Origin: Pseudomonas sp. PDM15
GTDB taxonomy: Bacteria; Pseudomonadota; Gammaproteobacteria; Pseudomonadales; Pseudomonadaceae
DNA length: 64,000 nt
Direction: 5' to 3'
NCBI RefSeq assembly: GCF_014851565.1
Contig: NZ_JACVAA010000002.1
Span: forward strand, 310,001-374,000
The translations under genes were made by a program, and so were the position numbers. The notes under the pieces were generated by a model. That model was not told where the DNA came from. It saw only the letters and a program-made list of their open reading frames with translations, and searched no databases. Positions within the stretch are counted from its first letter, which is position 1. Each line of letters begins with the position of its first letter. Positions 1-8,347 of this stretch are shown piece by piece.

Positions 1-2
1 AG

Positions 3-1613
3 GGCTCGCCCTTCCTCGGCGCGGACATGTCGACCAAGCTCAAGCTGCTCGGCGTGGACGTCGGCTCCATCGGCGACGCCCACGGCGCCATGCCCGGTGC
101 CAAGAGCTACCGCTACATCGACGAGGCCACCTCCAGCTACCGCCGCCTGGTGGTTTCCGCCGACGGCAAGCAGGTGCTCGGCGCCGTGCTGGTCGGCGAC
201 AACAGCTATTACGACACCCTGCTGCAGTACGCGCAGAACGGCATCAAGCTGCCGGAAGACCCGGCCAGCCTGATCATGCCGGCCGGCGAAGGCGCCCCGG
301 CGCTGGGTGCCGACGCCCTGCCGGACACCGCCACCATCTGCTCCTGCCACAACGTCAGCAAGGGCGCGATCTGCTCGGCCATCGACGGCGGCTGCAGCGA
401 CATCGCCGGGGTCAAGGCCTGCACCAAGGCAGCCACCGGCTGCGGCGGCTGCGCGGCGCTGCTCAAGCAGGTGGTCGAGCACGAACTCACCGCCCGCGGC
501 GTGGAAGTCGACAAGAGCCTGTGCGAGCACTTCGCCTACACCCGCCAGGAGCTCTACCACTTCGTGCGCGTCGAGGGTCACGAGACTTTCGAATCGCTGC
601 TGGCCAAGCATGGCAGGGGCCACGTCGGCTGCGACATCTGCAAGCCGGCCGTGGGTTCGATCCTCGCCTCCTGCTGGAACAAGCCGATCATGAACCCGGC
701 GCTGGTGCCGCTGCAGGACACCAACGACACCTTCATGGCCAACATGCAGAAGAACGGCACCTACTCGGTGGTACCGCGCATCCCCGGTGGCGAGATAACC
801 CCGGACGGCCTGATCGCCATCGGCGCGGTGGCGAAGAAGTACGACCTCTACACCAAGATCACTGGCGGCCAGCGCATCGACCTGTTCGGCGCCCAGCTGC
901 ACGAGCTGCCGGAGATCTGGGGCGAGCTGATCGCCGCCGGCTTCGAAACCGGCCACGCCTACGGCAAGTCGCTACGCACCGTGAAGAGCTGCGTCGGCAG
1001 CACCTGGTGCCGCTACGGCGTGCAGGACAGCGTGGGCATGGCGCTGCTGCTGGAGGACCGCTACAAGGGCCTGCGCTCGCCGCACAAGATCAAGTTCGCC
1101 GTCTCCGGCTGCACCCGCGAATGCGCCGAGGCGCAGAGCAAGGACATCGGCGTGATCGCCACCGAGAACGGCTGGAACCTCTACGTCTGCGGCAACGGCG
1201 GCATGCGTCCGCGCCACGCCGAGCTGTTCGCCACCGACCTGGATGACGCCACCCTGGTGCGCTACATCGACCGCGTGCTGATGTTCTACATCCGCACCGC
1301 CGACAAGCTGCAGCGCACCTCCGTATGGCGCGAATCCCTGGAAGGCGGCCTGGACTACCTCAAGGACGTGGTCATCCACGACAGCCTGGGCCTGAACGCC
1401 GAGCTGGAAGCGCAGATGCAGCTGGTGGTCGACCGCTACGAATGCGAATGGGCCAACGCGCTGAAGGACGAGGAGAAGCTCAAGCGCTTCCGCACCTTCG
1501 TCAACGAAGGCGGCGGCGACCCGGACATCCACTTCGTCCGCGAACGCGGCCAGCGCCGCCCGGCGCGTGACAACGAACTCGAACTGATTCCCGTGACCAT
1601 GGAGCCCGTCTGA
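3..1613 (+). CDS. nirB: Assimilatory nitrite reductase [NAD(P)H] large subunit, 5' end outside window
   Basis: Catalyses six-electron reduction of nitrite to ammonium in the cytoplasm, with NirD as small subunit. The frame is open from base 3, before the first ATG at 27, and reads GSPFLGADMSTKLK, so the start and the FAD/NAD domains lie upstream of the window. Visible are a BFD-like [2Fe-2S] domain (CSCHN ... CGGC), the ferredoxin-like half-domain, and the sirohaem/[4Fe-4S] ligands (CVGSTWC and SGCTREC). The stop overlaps the nirD start by one base, so the two are translationally coupled. Identification is firm; the N-terminal half cannot be assessed. Confidence 0.95.
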   Translation, partial: GSPFLGADMSTKLKLLGVDVGSIGDAHGAMPGAKSYRYIDEATSSYRRLVVSADGKQVLGAVLVGDNSYYDTLLQYAQNGIKLPEDPASLIMPAGEGAPALGADALPDTATICSCHNVSKGAICSAIDGGCSDIAGVKACTKAATGCGGCAALLKQVVEHELTARGVEVDKSLCEHFAYTRQELYHFVRVEGHETFESLLAKHGRGHVGCDICKPAVGSILASCWNKPIMNPALVPLQDTNDTFMANMQKNGTYSVVPRIPGGEITPDGLIAIGAVAKKYDLYTKITGGQRIDLFGAQLHELPEIWGELIAAGFETGHAYGKSLRTVKSCVGSTWCRYGVQDSVGMALLLEDRYKGLRSPHKIKFAVSGCTRECAEAQSKDIGVIATENGWNLYVCGNGGMRPRHAELFATDLDDATLVRYIDRVLMFYIRTADKLQRTSVWRESLEGGLDYLKDVVIHDSLGLNAELEAQMQLVVDRYECEWANALKDEEKLKRFRTFVNEGGGDPDIHFVRERGQRRPARDNELELIPVTMEPV

Positions 1614-1963
1614 TGAGCACAGCAACCCAACTCGAAAACGCCTGGCAACCGCTGTGCAGTACTGCCGACCTGGTGGCCAACTCCGGGGTGGTGGCCCTGG
1701 CCGGCGGTGAACAGGTCGCCCTGTTCTACCTGCCGGACACCGAGCAGAAAGTCTTCGCCATCGGCAACCGCGACCCCAAGTCCGGGGCCAACGTGATCGG
1801 CCGCGGCATCATCGGCCACCTCGGCGGCGACCTGGTGATCGCCTCGCCGCTGTACAAGCAGCACTACCGCCTGAGCGACGGCGGCTGCCTGGAATACCCC
1901 GAGCAGCAGCTGCCGGTGTGGCCGGTGCGCCTGCACGGCGAGCGGGTAGAAATTCTCCGCTGA
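1613..1963 (+). CDS. nirD: Nitrite reductase [NAD(P)H] small subunit, Rieske-like
   Basis: 116 aa, the usual size for NirD, which partners NirB. The ATG overlaps the nirB TGA (ATGA arrangement), indicating one operon. The sequence has the Rieske-fold pattern of the family (GGEQVALFYLPDTEQKVFAIGNRDPKSGANVIGRG) but lacks the Cys-His cluster ligands of true Rieske proteins, as is normal for NirD. It is followed 57 bases later by the nitrite transporter gene. Confidence 0.93.
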   Translation: MSTATQLENAWQPLCSTADLVANSGVVALAGGEQVALFYLPDTEQKVFAIGNRDPKSGANVIGRGIIGHLGGDLVIASPLYKQHYRLSDGGCLEYPEQQLPVWPVRLHGERVEILR

Positions 1964-2019
1964 GCCCCGGCGCCGCCCGCACGGCGGCGCCCTCCCCATT
2001 TCCGACAGAGAACACTGCC

Positions 2020-2832
2020 ATGTCCTATCTGGTCCCTGCCGAGTTCGCCACCAAGATGGTCGATGCCGGCGAATCGAAGATCTACATGTCCACCCGCGAC
2101 ACCCTGATCCGCGCCTTCATGGCCGGCGCCATTCTCGCCCTGGCGGCCGTGTTCGCCGTCAGCATCAGTGTGCAGACCGGCTCGCCGTTGCTCGGCGCCG
2201 TGCTGTTCCCGGTCGGCTTCGTGATGCTCTACCTGATGGGCTTCGACCTGCTCACCGGGGTGTTCGTCCTCACCCCGTTGGCCCTGCTGGACAAGCGCCC
2301 CGGCGTCACCGTCGGCGGCGTGCTGAAGAACTGGGGCCTGGTGTTCACCGGCAACTTCGCCGGCGCCCTGACGGTGGCCTTCATGATGGCCTTCGTCTTC
2401 ACCTACGGCTTCTCCACCGAGCCCGGGGTGATCGGCGAGAAGATCTCGCACATCGGCGAGGCCCGCACCCTGGGCTACGCCGAGTACGGCGTGGCAGGAT
2501 GGCTGACCATCTTCCTGCGCGGCATGCTGTGCAACTGGATGGTGTCCATGGGCGTGGTCGGCGCGATGATCTCCACCACCGTCAGCGGCAAGACCATCGC
2601 CATGTGGATGCCGATCATGCTGTTCTTCTACATGGGCTTCGAGCACTCGGTGGTGAACATGTTCCTGTTCCCCTCGGCGATGATCATGGGCGGCGACTTC
2701 TCGGTGATGGACTACATGCTGTGGAACGAGATACCCACCGCCCTGGGCAACCTGGTCGGCGGCCTGGCCTTCACCGGCCTGACGCTCTACGCCACCCATG
2801 TGAAGACCGCGCTGAAGCGCTCCTTCGTCTGA
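2020..2832 (+). CDS. nirC: Formate/nitrite transporter family protein (NirC/FocA type)
   Basis: 270 aa inner-membrane channel of the FNT family with about six hydrophobic segments (for example AGAILALAAVFAVSI, LLGAVLFPVGFVMLYLMGF, NFAGALTVAFMMAFVF). The family motif region around GFEHSVVNMF carries the central pore histidine. Placement directly after nirBD argues that it moves nitrite rather than formate. The start follows the tail of nirD by 57 bases. Substrate assignment is inferred from context. Confidence 0.88.
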   Translation: MSYLVPAEFATKMVDAGESKIYMSTRDTLIRAFMAGAILALAAVFAVSISVQTGSPLLGAVLFPVGFVMLYLMGFDLLTGVFVLTPLALLDKRPGVTVGGVLKNWGLVFTGNFAGALTVAFMMAFVFTYGFSTEPGVIGEKISHIGEARTLGYAEYGVAGWLTIFLRGMLCNWMVSMGVVGAMISTTVSGKTIAMWMPIMLFFYMGFEHSVVNMFLFPSAMIMGGDFSVMDYMLWNEIPTALGNLVGGLAFTGLTLYATHVKTALKRSFV

Positions 2833-2875
2833 GCCCCGCGGCCCCGCCAGCCGGCGGGGCCCACGTGCGCATCGC

Positions 2876-4591
2876 ATGAGCAATCAGCTGCGGATTTCCG
2901 TCGGCCAGCACTCCGACAAGGGGCGCAAGGAGGTCAACCAGGACTTCCACGGCCTGTGCATTCCCGATGAGCCCCAGCTCTCCACCAAGGGCATCGCCAT
3001 CGCCCTGGCCGACGGCATCGGCAGCAGCTCGGTCAGCCATGTGGCCAGCGAGGCGGCGGTCAGCAGCTTCCTCGAAGACTACTACTGCACCTCCGACGCC
3101 TGGTCGGTGAAGAAATCCGCCTGGCGCGTGCTGATGGCGGCCAACTCCTGGCTGCATGCACAGACGCGGCAGAGCCAGTACCGCTACGACATGGACCGCG
3201 GCTACGTCTGCACCCTCAGCGCCCTGGTACTCAAGGCCACCACCGCACACCTGTTCCACGCCGGCGACACACGCATCCAGCGCCTGCGCGACGGCGCCCT
3301 GGAACGCCTGACCGAGGACCACCGCCTGTGGGTCTCGCGCGACACCAGCTATCTCAGCCGCGCCCTCGGCGTGGGCCCGCATCTGGAGCTGGATTACCGC
3401 CAACTGGCCCTGGAGCCGGGCGACATCTTCCTGCTGACCAGCGATGGCGTGCACGAATACCTTGAACCAGCCGCCATGGCCGCCCTGATCCGTGCCTATG
3501 GCGACGACCTGGACGGGGCCGCCCGCACTCTGGTGCAACAGGCCTACTCGCGCGGCAGCGACGACAACCTCACCGTGCAGCTGGTGCGCATCGACCAGCT
3601 GCCACGCCAGGATGCCGGCGAGCTGCAGCAACGGGTCGGCGACCTGGCCCTGCCGCCGCTGCTGCAGGCGCGCATGGAGTTCGACGGCTACCGCATCGTG
3701 CGCGAGATCCACGCCAGCAGCCGCAGCCATGTGTACCTGGCACTGGACGGCAAGACGCCGGTGGCGCTCAAGGCCCCAGCCACCGAACTGCAGCACGACC
3801 GCGCCCACCTGGAGCGCCTGCTGACCGAGGAATGGATCGCCCGCCGCATCGACAGCGCCCACGTGCTCAAGGCCCCGGCGCAAACGCGGCGGCGCAGCTA
3901 CCTGTACAGCGTCACCGAGTACATCGAGGGGCAGACCCTGCGCCAGTGGATGGTCGACAATCCCCGGCCGGGCATAGAGAAGGTGCGCGCCCTGGTCGAG
4001 CAGATCGCCCGTGGCCTGCAGGCCTTCCACCGCCTGGAGATGCTGCACCAGGACCTGCGCCCGGATAACCTGCTGATCGACGCCACCGGCACCGTCCGGC
4101 TGATCGACTTCGGCTCGGCGCGGGTCGCCGGCCTCAGCGAGCAGGCACCGCAGCGCGTGCAGAACCCGCTGCCGGGCACCCTGCAGTACATGGCCCCGGA
4201 ATACTTCATCGGCGAGGCCGGCTCGCCTCGCTCGGACCTGTTCTCCCTGGCCGTGATCACCTACCAGTTGCTCAGCGGCCGCCTGCCCTACGGCGCGGAA
4301 GTCGCCAAGTGCCGCAATCGCGCCGAGCAGCTGCGCCTGGTCTACCACTCGGTGCAGGACGCCGAGCGCAGCATCCCGCCCTGGATCGACGAGGTGCTGC
4401 GCAAGGCCCTGCATCCCGACCCGAACCGGCGCCACGCCGAGCTCTCCGAGTTCATCCACGACCTGCGCCAGCCCAGCGCCGAATACCTCGATCGCACCCG
4501 CCCGCCGCTGCTGGAACGCAACCCGCTGCTGTTCTGGCGTGGCGCCAGCCTGATCCTGGCTGCCCTGCTTGCCTGGCAATTGCTCAACTAA
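2876..4591 (+). CDS. Fused PP2C-type phosphatase / Ser-Thr protein kinase, membrane-anchored
   Basis: 571 aa. Residues 1 to about 240 form a PP2C domain: NQDF and LADGIGSSS near the N-terminus, HAGDTRIQRLRDG, LTSDGVHE, and SDDNLTVQLV with the metal-binding aspartates. Residues about 265-530 form an eukaryotic-like kinase: invariant Lys299 in VALKAP, catalytic loop H391-Q-D393-LRPDN (HQD where HRD is usual), D411-FG and APE. The last 20 residues (LLFWRGASLILAALLAWQLLN) are a membrane anchor. Opposing activities in one chain suggest a self-limiting switch. In P. aeruginosa a similar kinase gene lies beside the nitrate/nitrite assimilation genes, so a role in nitrogen assimilation is plausible but unproven. 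Confidence 0.9.
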   Translation: MSNQLRISVGQHSDKGRKEVNQDFHGLCIPDEPQLSTKGIAIALADGIGSSSVSHVASEAAVSSFLEDYYCTSDAWSVKKSAWRVLMAANSWLHAQTRQSQYRYDMDRGYVCTLSALVLKATTAHLFHAGDTRIQRLRDGALERLTEDHRLWVSRDTSYLSRALGVGPHLELDYRQLALEPGDIFLLTSDGVHEYLEPAAMAALIRAYGDDLDGAARTLVQQAYSRGSDDNLTVQLVRIDQLPRQDAGELQQRVGDLALPPLLQARMEFDGYRIVREIHASSRSHVYLALDGKTPVALKAPATELQHDRAHLERLLTEEWIARRIDSAHVLKAPAQTRRRSYLYSVTEYIEGQTLRQWMVDNPRPGIEKVRALVEQIARGLQAFHRLEMLHQDLRPDNLLIDATGTVRLIDFGSARVAGLSEQAPQRVQNPLPGTLQYMAPEYFIGEAGSPRSDLFSLAVITYQLLSGRLPYGAEVAKCRNRAEQLRLVYHSVQDAERSIPPWIDEVLRKALHPDPNRRHAELSEFIHDLRQPSAEYLDRTRPPLLERNPLLFWRGASLILAALLAWQLLN

Positions 4592-4691
4592 GGCTGCACT
4601 GCGGAAACCCCATCGCCCATGGCCGGAGCGACGCTTGTTCCACTCCGCCATGCCGCCTTACCATCCGGGCACCTTCACGCCGAGCCACGCC

Positions 4692-5690
4692 ATGCGCGAA
4701 CGCACCATCGCCAGCCACTTCGTCCGCGCCGCTCTGCGCGGCGCCGACCGCCAGGGCTACGACTACGCCGCCCTGCTGCGCGAAGTGGGCATCCAGCCGG
4801 CGCTGCTCGACGAACCGCGTGCTCGCCTGGCTCCCGAACAGTTCACCCGCCTGCTGCAAGGCCTGTGGGCGCTGCTCGACGACGAGTACATGGGTTTCGG
4901 CGCCATACCCAGCAAGCGCGGCACCTTCGCCATGATGTGCCACGCCATCATCCACTGTCACAGCCTGGAGAAGGCCCTGGTCCGCGGCATGCTGTTCTAC
5001 GGCCTGTTCCCCGACGCGCCTCGGGTACAGCTGCAGCGCGAAGGCGAATGGGTGCGCCTGACCCTGGACAGCTCGGCCCTGTGGGACCCGGACCACTTCC
5101 TGACCGAAAGCCTGCTGGTGATCTGGCACCGCCTCGGCAGCTGGCTGATTGGCCAGCGCATCCGCCTGGAAGAAGCCAGCTTCGTCCACCCCGAGCCGCC
5201 GCACAGCGCCGAGTACGATCTGCTCTTCCCCTGTCCGCGCCGCTTCGACGCAGATTGCACCAGCCTGCTGTTCCACAGCCGCTACCTGGCCATGCCGCTG
5301 CTGCAGGACGAACGCACGCTCAAGCAGTTCCTCGAACACTCGCCAGCCGACCTGCTGGCCCGCCCGGATGGCGGCGACAGCCTGACCAGCCGCATCCGCC
5401 GCCTGCTCGGCCGTGACTGCGCCCACTGGCCGGACCTGGAGAGCGTCGCCATGCAGCTGCACATCAGCCCGCAGACCCTGCGCCGCCACCTGCGCGAGGA
5501 AGGCAGCAGCTTCCAGGAACTCAAGGACCACCTGCGCCGCGACCTGGCCATCTACCACCTGGGCCGCGACGAACTGTCCATTCAGGACCTGGCCGAGCAG
5601 CTCGGGTTCTCCGAACCTTCGGCCTTCCACCGAGCGTTCAAGAAGTGGACCGGACTGACACCAGGCGCCTATCGAGCGCAGGAAGGCTGA
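4692..5690 (+). CDS. AraC-family transcriptional regulator
   Basis: 332 aa with an N-terminal AraC ligand-binding-type domain (family that includes OruR and ArgR-like regulators) and a C-terminal double helix-turn-helix. The two HTH units read DLESVAMQLHISPQTLRRHLREEGSSFQELKDHLR and SIQDLAEQLGFSEPSAFHRAFKKWTGLTPGAYR, the latter a textbook AraC signature. The ATG at 4692 was chosen because it begins the conserved RERTIASHFVRAAL segment; an in-frame ATG at 4650 is possible. Target genes are unknown. Confidence 0.88.
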   Translation: MRERTIASHFVRAALRGADRQGYDYAALLREVGIQPALLDEPRARLAPEQFTRLLQGLWALLDDEYMGFGAIPSKRGTFAMMCHAIIHCHSLEKALVRGMLFYGLFPDAPRVQLQREGEWVRLTLDSSALWDPDHFLTESLLVIWHRLGSWLIGQRIRLEEASFVHPEPPHSAEYDLLFPCPRRFDADCTSLLFHSRYLAMPLLQDERTLKQFLEHSPADLLARPDGGDSLTSRIRRLLGRDCAHWPDLESVAMQLHISPQTLRRHLREEGSSFQELKDHLRRDLAIYHLGRDELSIQDLAEQLGFSEPSAFHRAFKKWTGLTPGAYRAQEG

Positions 5691-5761
5691 TTCGCCGCAG
5701 ACCCGATCTCGCCAGACCAACCGCTCCAGAGCAACCCCGTCCTTCAGCACCAAATCAACCG

Positions 5762-6229
5762 ATGACCAAAGCCCTGCAGTTCGACCGCAACACCGGCCAC
5801 GTGCACGTCGCGGGCAGCCTTATCACCCCCGCCACCACGCCTGAGCAACTGGGCCCCATCTTCCAGGTCGGTGATTCGCGCCCGGTGCTGATCGGCGACC
5901 GCGAGGCACTCTGCCGCTTCGCCCACATCAGCCTGCAGGAAGGCCGCCTGGGCATAGACCTGAGCCTGCGCTTCGAGTCGGAGCAACTGGTCAGCCTGTT
6001 CATCGCACTGGCCGACCCGAGCATCCCAAGCGATTCCGACGACGACTTCTACGCCTCCATCCCGCTGCGGGAAAAACTGCACCAACGCTGGCTGAACGAG
6101 CAGCTGGGCAAACTGGACGGTACACTCGCCCACTTCCCCTGGGGCACCGCCGGCGTCGCCCGCGACAAGAGCGAGAACGTCTTCATCTACCTGCATAATC
6201 GCAACAACAGTTGGGCGTTCAGCGGTTGA
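5762..6229 (+). CDS. Conserved hypothetical protein, 155 aa
   Basis: Begins MTKALQFDRNTGHVHVAGSLI. No signal peptide, membrane segment or catalytic motif is evident; it looks like a small soluble cytoplasmic protein with acidic stretches (SDSDDDFYASIPLREK). GC content and codon use match the core genome. It is followed 23 bases later by the M23 peptidase gene on the same strand and may be cotranscribed. Function not recognised. Confidence 0.65.
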   Translation: MTKALQFDRNTGHVHVAGSLITPATTPEQLGPIFQVGDSRPVLIGDREALCRFAHISLQEGRLGIDLSLRFESEQLVSLFIALADPSIPSDSDDDFYASIPLREKLHQRWLNEQLGKLDGTLAHFPWGTAGVARDKSENVFIYLHNRNNSWAFSG

Positions 6230-6252
6230 ACCCCTGATACAACACCGCATGG

Positions 6253-6789
6253 ATGCGCGATGAAATGAGCAAACCCCGCAAACGCCATCTGCTTCTGGCC
6301 CTGTTGCTGGCCTGGCTGATCGCCCCCGAATGGCTGCGCGTGCCAGTACAGGGCGCCACCGCCCGCGACTGGAGCCAGCAGAGCTTCTGGTTCGAACCCT
6401 GGGGCCGCTCCGGCGTGCACAAAGGCATCGACATATTCGCCCGCACCGGCACGCCAGTGATCGCCCCCACCTATGGCATCGTGCTGTTCCGCAGCGAAAT
6501 CGACATGGGCGGCAAGGTAGTACTGATGCTCGGCCCCAAATGGCGCCTGCACTACTTCGCCCACCTCGACGACTACAGCGCCCTGCCTGGCCAACCGGTA
6601 CTAGCCGGCAGCCGCATCGGCAGCGTCGGCGACACCGGCAACGCCCGCGGCAAACCACCCCACTTGCACTACACCATCCTCAGCCTGCTGCCCGATCCGT
6701 GGCGTTGGGATAGCAGCACTCAGGGCTGGAAGAAGATGTTCTACCTCGACCCAAACGAGGCCTTGGGTGGTGCGCGTGAAGCACCATAG
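6253..6789 (+). CDS. M23-family peptidase (LytM-type), membrane-anchored or secreted
   Basis: 178 aa. An N-terminal hydrophobic segment (HLLLALLLAWLIAPEWL) is an uncleaved anchor or signal. The M23/LytM zinc-peptidase pattern follows: HKGIDIFA (first His and Asp ligands), HYFAHLDDY, and HLHYTI. The fold would hydrolyse peptidoglycan cross-bridges in the periplasm. Alternative start ATG at 6265 gives a slightly shorter leader. This is the last core gene before the cassette array. Confidence 0.85.
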   Translation: MRDEMSKPRKRHLLLALLLAWLIAPEWLRVPVQGATARDWSQQSFWFEPWGRSGVHKGIDIFARTGTPVIAPTYGIVLFRSEIDMGGKVVLMLGPKWRLHYFAHLDDYSALPGQPVLAGSRIGSVGDTGNARGKPPHLHYTILSLLPDPWRWDSSTQGWKKMFYLDPNEALGGAREAP

Positions 6790-6942
6790 ACAGCTGCAAA
6801 ACAAGTTAGTAGCGTCGGCTGCAAGTCAGCAGACTGCTGGCATCTGGTCTTGCCGCCCTCGTGTCGCTTTTCCACCCAACTGCTGTCGCGTTTGGCGAGG
6901 TGGTAGGGTGAAGAAACAAGGACTTGCAAGGCGACAAGGAAC

Positions 6943-7001
6943 GTTATCCGACATTCGTTCGGATGTTATGCGACAGCGATGGCGCCTAATAATAGTTAGG
7001 C
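6943..7001 (+). other. attI-like integron attachment site without adjacent integrase
   Basis: The 3' end has the core GTTAGGC (6995-7001), at whose G|TT junction the first cassette joins. The preceding bases GCGCCTAATAATAGTTAGGC closely resemble the end of class 1 attI1, which ends CGCCCTAAAACAAAGTTAGGC-like. Upstream are two direct repeats, GTTATCCGACA (6943-6953) and GTTATGCGACA (6965-6975), 22 bases apart and matching 10 of 11, as the DR1/DR2 integrase-binding repeats of attI do. A functional integron would have intI divergent on the left, but only about 150 bases separate this site from the M23 gene and neither strand there encodes an integrase. Confidence 0.7.
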
Positions 7002-7006
7002 AATCC

Positions 7007-7393
7007 ATGAAGCCACCAAATCCAACAAACCAGCTAACGCACCTGCTCGGTAAAATTGGCCTTATCGGTCTAGTGGGTGCAATGACCTTCTCTTTATTCT
7101 TCTTTGACCCCAAGAGCCTTGAAGCACTACCCAAAGATCAACTAGCCATCATGCGTGTAAGCTCAAAACCATCCGCAGCTGGGAAGCAAGTCGAAATTTT
7201 CTTCCTGATACCTTGGCCGCTAAACTCTTTGCAGCCAGTTGAGTTAATTGAGAGGACACCTTCCCCAAGAGAACTAACCATCAGGCACTTCCTATTGTCA
7301 GTTCTCGTGCTATCTCTCTATTTTTTTCTAGTGCTTCTTCTTGGCTTCACAACTATCAAATCGCTTCTATCCAAAGGAAGCCGAAATGCCTAA
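7007..7393 (+). CDS. Cassette 1: small two-pass membrane protein
   Basis: 128 aa, unrecognised. Hydrophobic segments GLIGLVGAMTFSLFFF near the N-terminus and FLLSVLVLSLYFFLVLLLGF near the C-terminus suggest two transmembrane helices with a periplasmic or extracytoplasmic middle (PKDQLAIMRVSSKPSAAGKQVEIFF). The ATG lies 11 bases inside the cassette after the attI core, and the stop overlaps the attC. Low GC compared with flanking genes shows acquisition by cassette insertion. It is the attI-proximal, so probably most recently inserted, cassette. Confidence 0.75.
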   Translation: MKPPNPTNQLTHLLGKIGLIGLVGAMTFSLFFFDPKSLEALPKDQLAIMRVSSKPSAAGKQVEIFFLIPWPLNSLQPVELIERTPSPRELTIRHFLLSVLVLSLYFFLVLLLGFTTIKSLLSKGSRNA

Positions 7394-7465
7394 CAAGTGG
7401 TTCAAGCCGCTTGCTTCGCTCGCTGCGGGACCGGCTAAAGCCGGCCCCTTAACCAAACGTTAGGC
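7388..7465 (+). repeat. attC1
   Basis: 78-bp integron recombination site: GCCTAAC at the 5' end, GTTAGGC at the 3' end, and an imperfect palindrome with the central stem GGACCGGCTAAAGCCGGCCCC. The 5' core is the exact complement of the cassette's own first bases (TTAGGC), the mark of an intact cassette of 464 bp (6996-7459). Confidence 0.93.
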
Positions 7466-7470
7466 ACTGC

Positions 7471-7857
7471 ATGAAAGCTGCGATCTCGATACTTATTAGT
7501 TTAGACATTCACCGGGACGGTGGGTCACTCAGCGCTACATTTGTACGCCCGCCCGATGTACAACACACACTCATGCTCCCTGTTAAAGTCCGAAAATCCG
7601 GGGGTGAGCTTGAGATCTATGGCTATGCGCAACCAGTACTGGAAAGCCACGAAAAAACACCTAGGACTAATCCGGTTACCGGCATAGTCAGTTATGAAGT
7701 CAGTCGCCAAGAGCAGAGCATTCCGTGGAATGAGGCCAGAAACATAATTAGCCAACTTGAAAGGCTCTTACATCAAGTGAGCCCTGATGATGCCTTCATC
7801 CATTCTGCAATGGTAAAGGCCTCAATCTCAGATGGACGCATTGAGGTTGAGGCCTAA
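7471..7857 (+). CDS. Cassette 2: hypothetical soluble protein, 128 aa
   Basis: Unrecognised. The chain (MKAAISILISLDIHRDGGSLSATFVRPPDVQHTLMLPVKVRKSGGELEIYGYAQPVL) looks like a compact beta-rich cytoplasmic domain. No signal peptide is visible. The ATG lies only 5 bases after the preceding attC core, so there is little room for a Shine-Dalgarno sequence, as in many cassettes. The stop codon overlaps the next attC. Confidence 0.7.
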   Translation: MKAAISILISLDIHRDGGSLSATFVRPPDVQHTLMLPVKVRKSGGELEIYGYAQPVLESHEKTPRTNPVTGIVSYEVSRQEQSIPWNEARNIISQLERLLHQVSPDDAFIHSAMVKASISDGRIEVEA

Positions 7858-7927
7858 CAATGCGCTCAAAGCGCTCACTCCGTTCGCTGGGACCGGCGAA
7901 GCCGGCCCCTTAGCTTAATCGTTAGGA
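7852..7927 (+). repeat. attC2
   Basis: 76-bp site, GCCTAAC ... GTTAGGA, central stem GGGACCGGCGAAGCCGGCCCC. Core complement to cassette 2's start (TTAGGC) is perfect. Between the cores it is base-for-base identical to attC3. Confidence 0.93.
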
Positions 7928-7934
7928 ACCACAA

Positions 7935-8264
7935 ATGGAATTTGACCTAGAACTGACACTAAACCTTCTAGGAATGTCAGCATGCACGGTAGCAGCAGGC
8001 TATATGCTCCTAACAGGCCACAAGAAGGCAGCAACACTTCTGCTGATTGGCTTCACTCTTCATCTTCAGTCAGCTGTGTACATGACGTTCACAGATAATC
8101 CTGGAGACGACGGGGGCTGCTGGCTTGAAAAGAGCTTCTATCAATGCTTGCCCTTAGGGCAAAAAATCTCTATCCATGCAGCTCAGGTTGGGCACTACCT
8201 TATTGCTCTTGGCGTATTTCTACTTGCCATCTCAGCAAAGCAAAAGCGTGCAAGTGTTTCCTAA
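7935..8264 (+). CDS. Cassette 3: small membrane protein, 109 aa
   Basis: Unrecognised. Three hydrophobic stretches (LLGMSACTVAAGYMLLTG, AATLLLIGFTLHLQSAVYM, HYLIALGVFLLAIS) predict a three-pass inner-membrane protein; two cysteines (CWLEKSFYQC) lie in the loop before the last helix and could form a disulfide. The next attC overlaps the stop. Low GC, cassette-borne. Confidence 0.72.
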   Translation: MEFDLELTLNLLGMSACTVAAGYMLLTGHKKAATLLLIGFTLHLQSAVYMTFTDNPGDDGGCWLEKSFYQCLPLGQKISIHAAQVGHYLIALGVFLLAISAKQKRASVS

Positions 8265-8334
8265 CAATGCGCTCAAAGCGCTCACTCCGTTCGCTGGGAC
8301 CGGCGAAGCCGGCCCCTTAGCTTAATCGTTATGC
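8259..8334 (+). repeat. attC3
   Basis: 76-bp site, TCCTAAC ... GTTATGC. The 5' core is the exact complement of cassette 3's TTAGGA start. Its interior is identical to attC2. Confidence 0.93.
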
Positions 8335-8347
8335 GCACTATAGACCA

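Noticed and set aside
6741..6929. 62-aa minus-strand frame beside attI-like site as an intI remnant
   Set aside because: Its translation has none of the tyrosine-recombinase motifs, and it overlaps the M23 gene.
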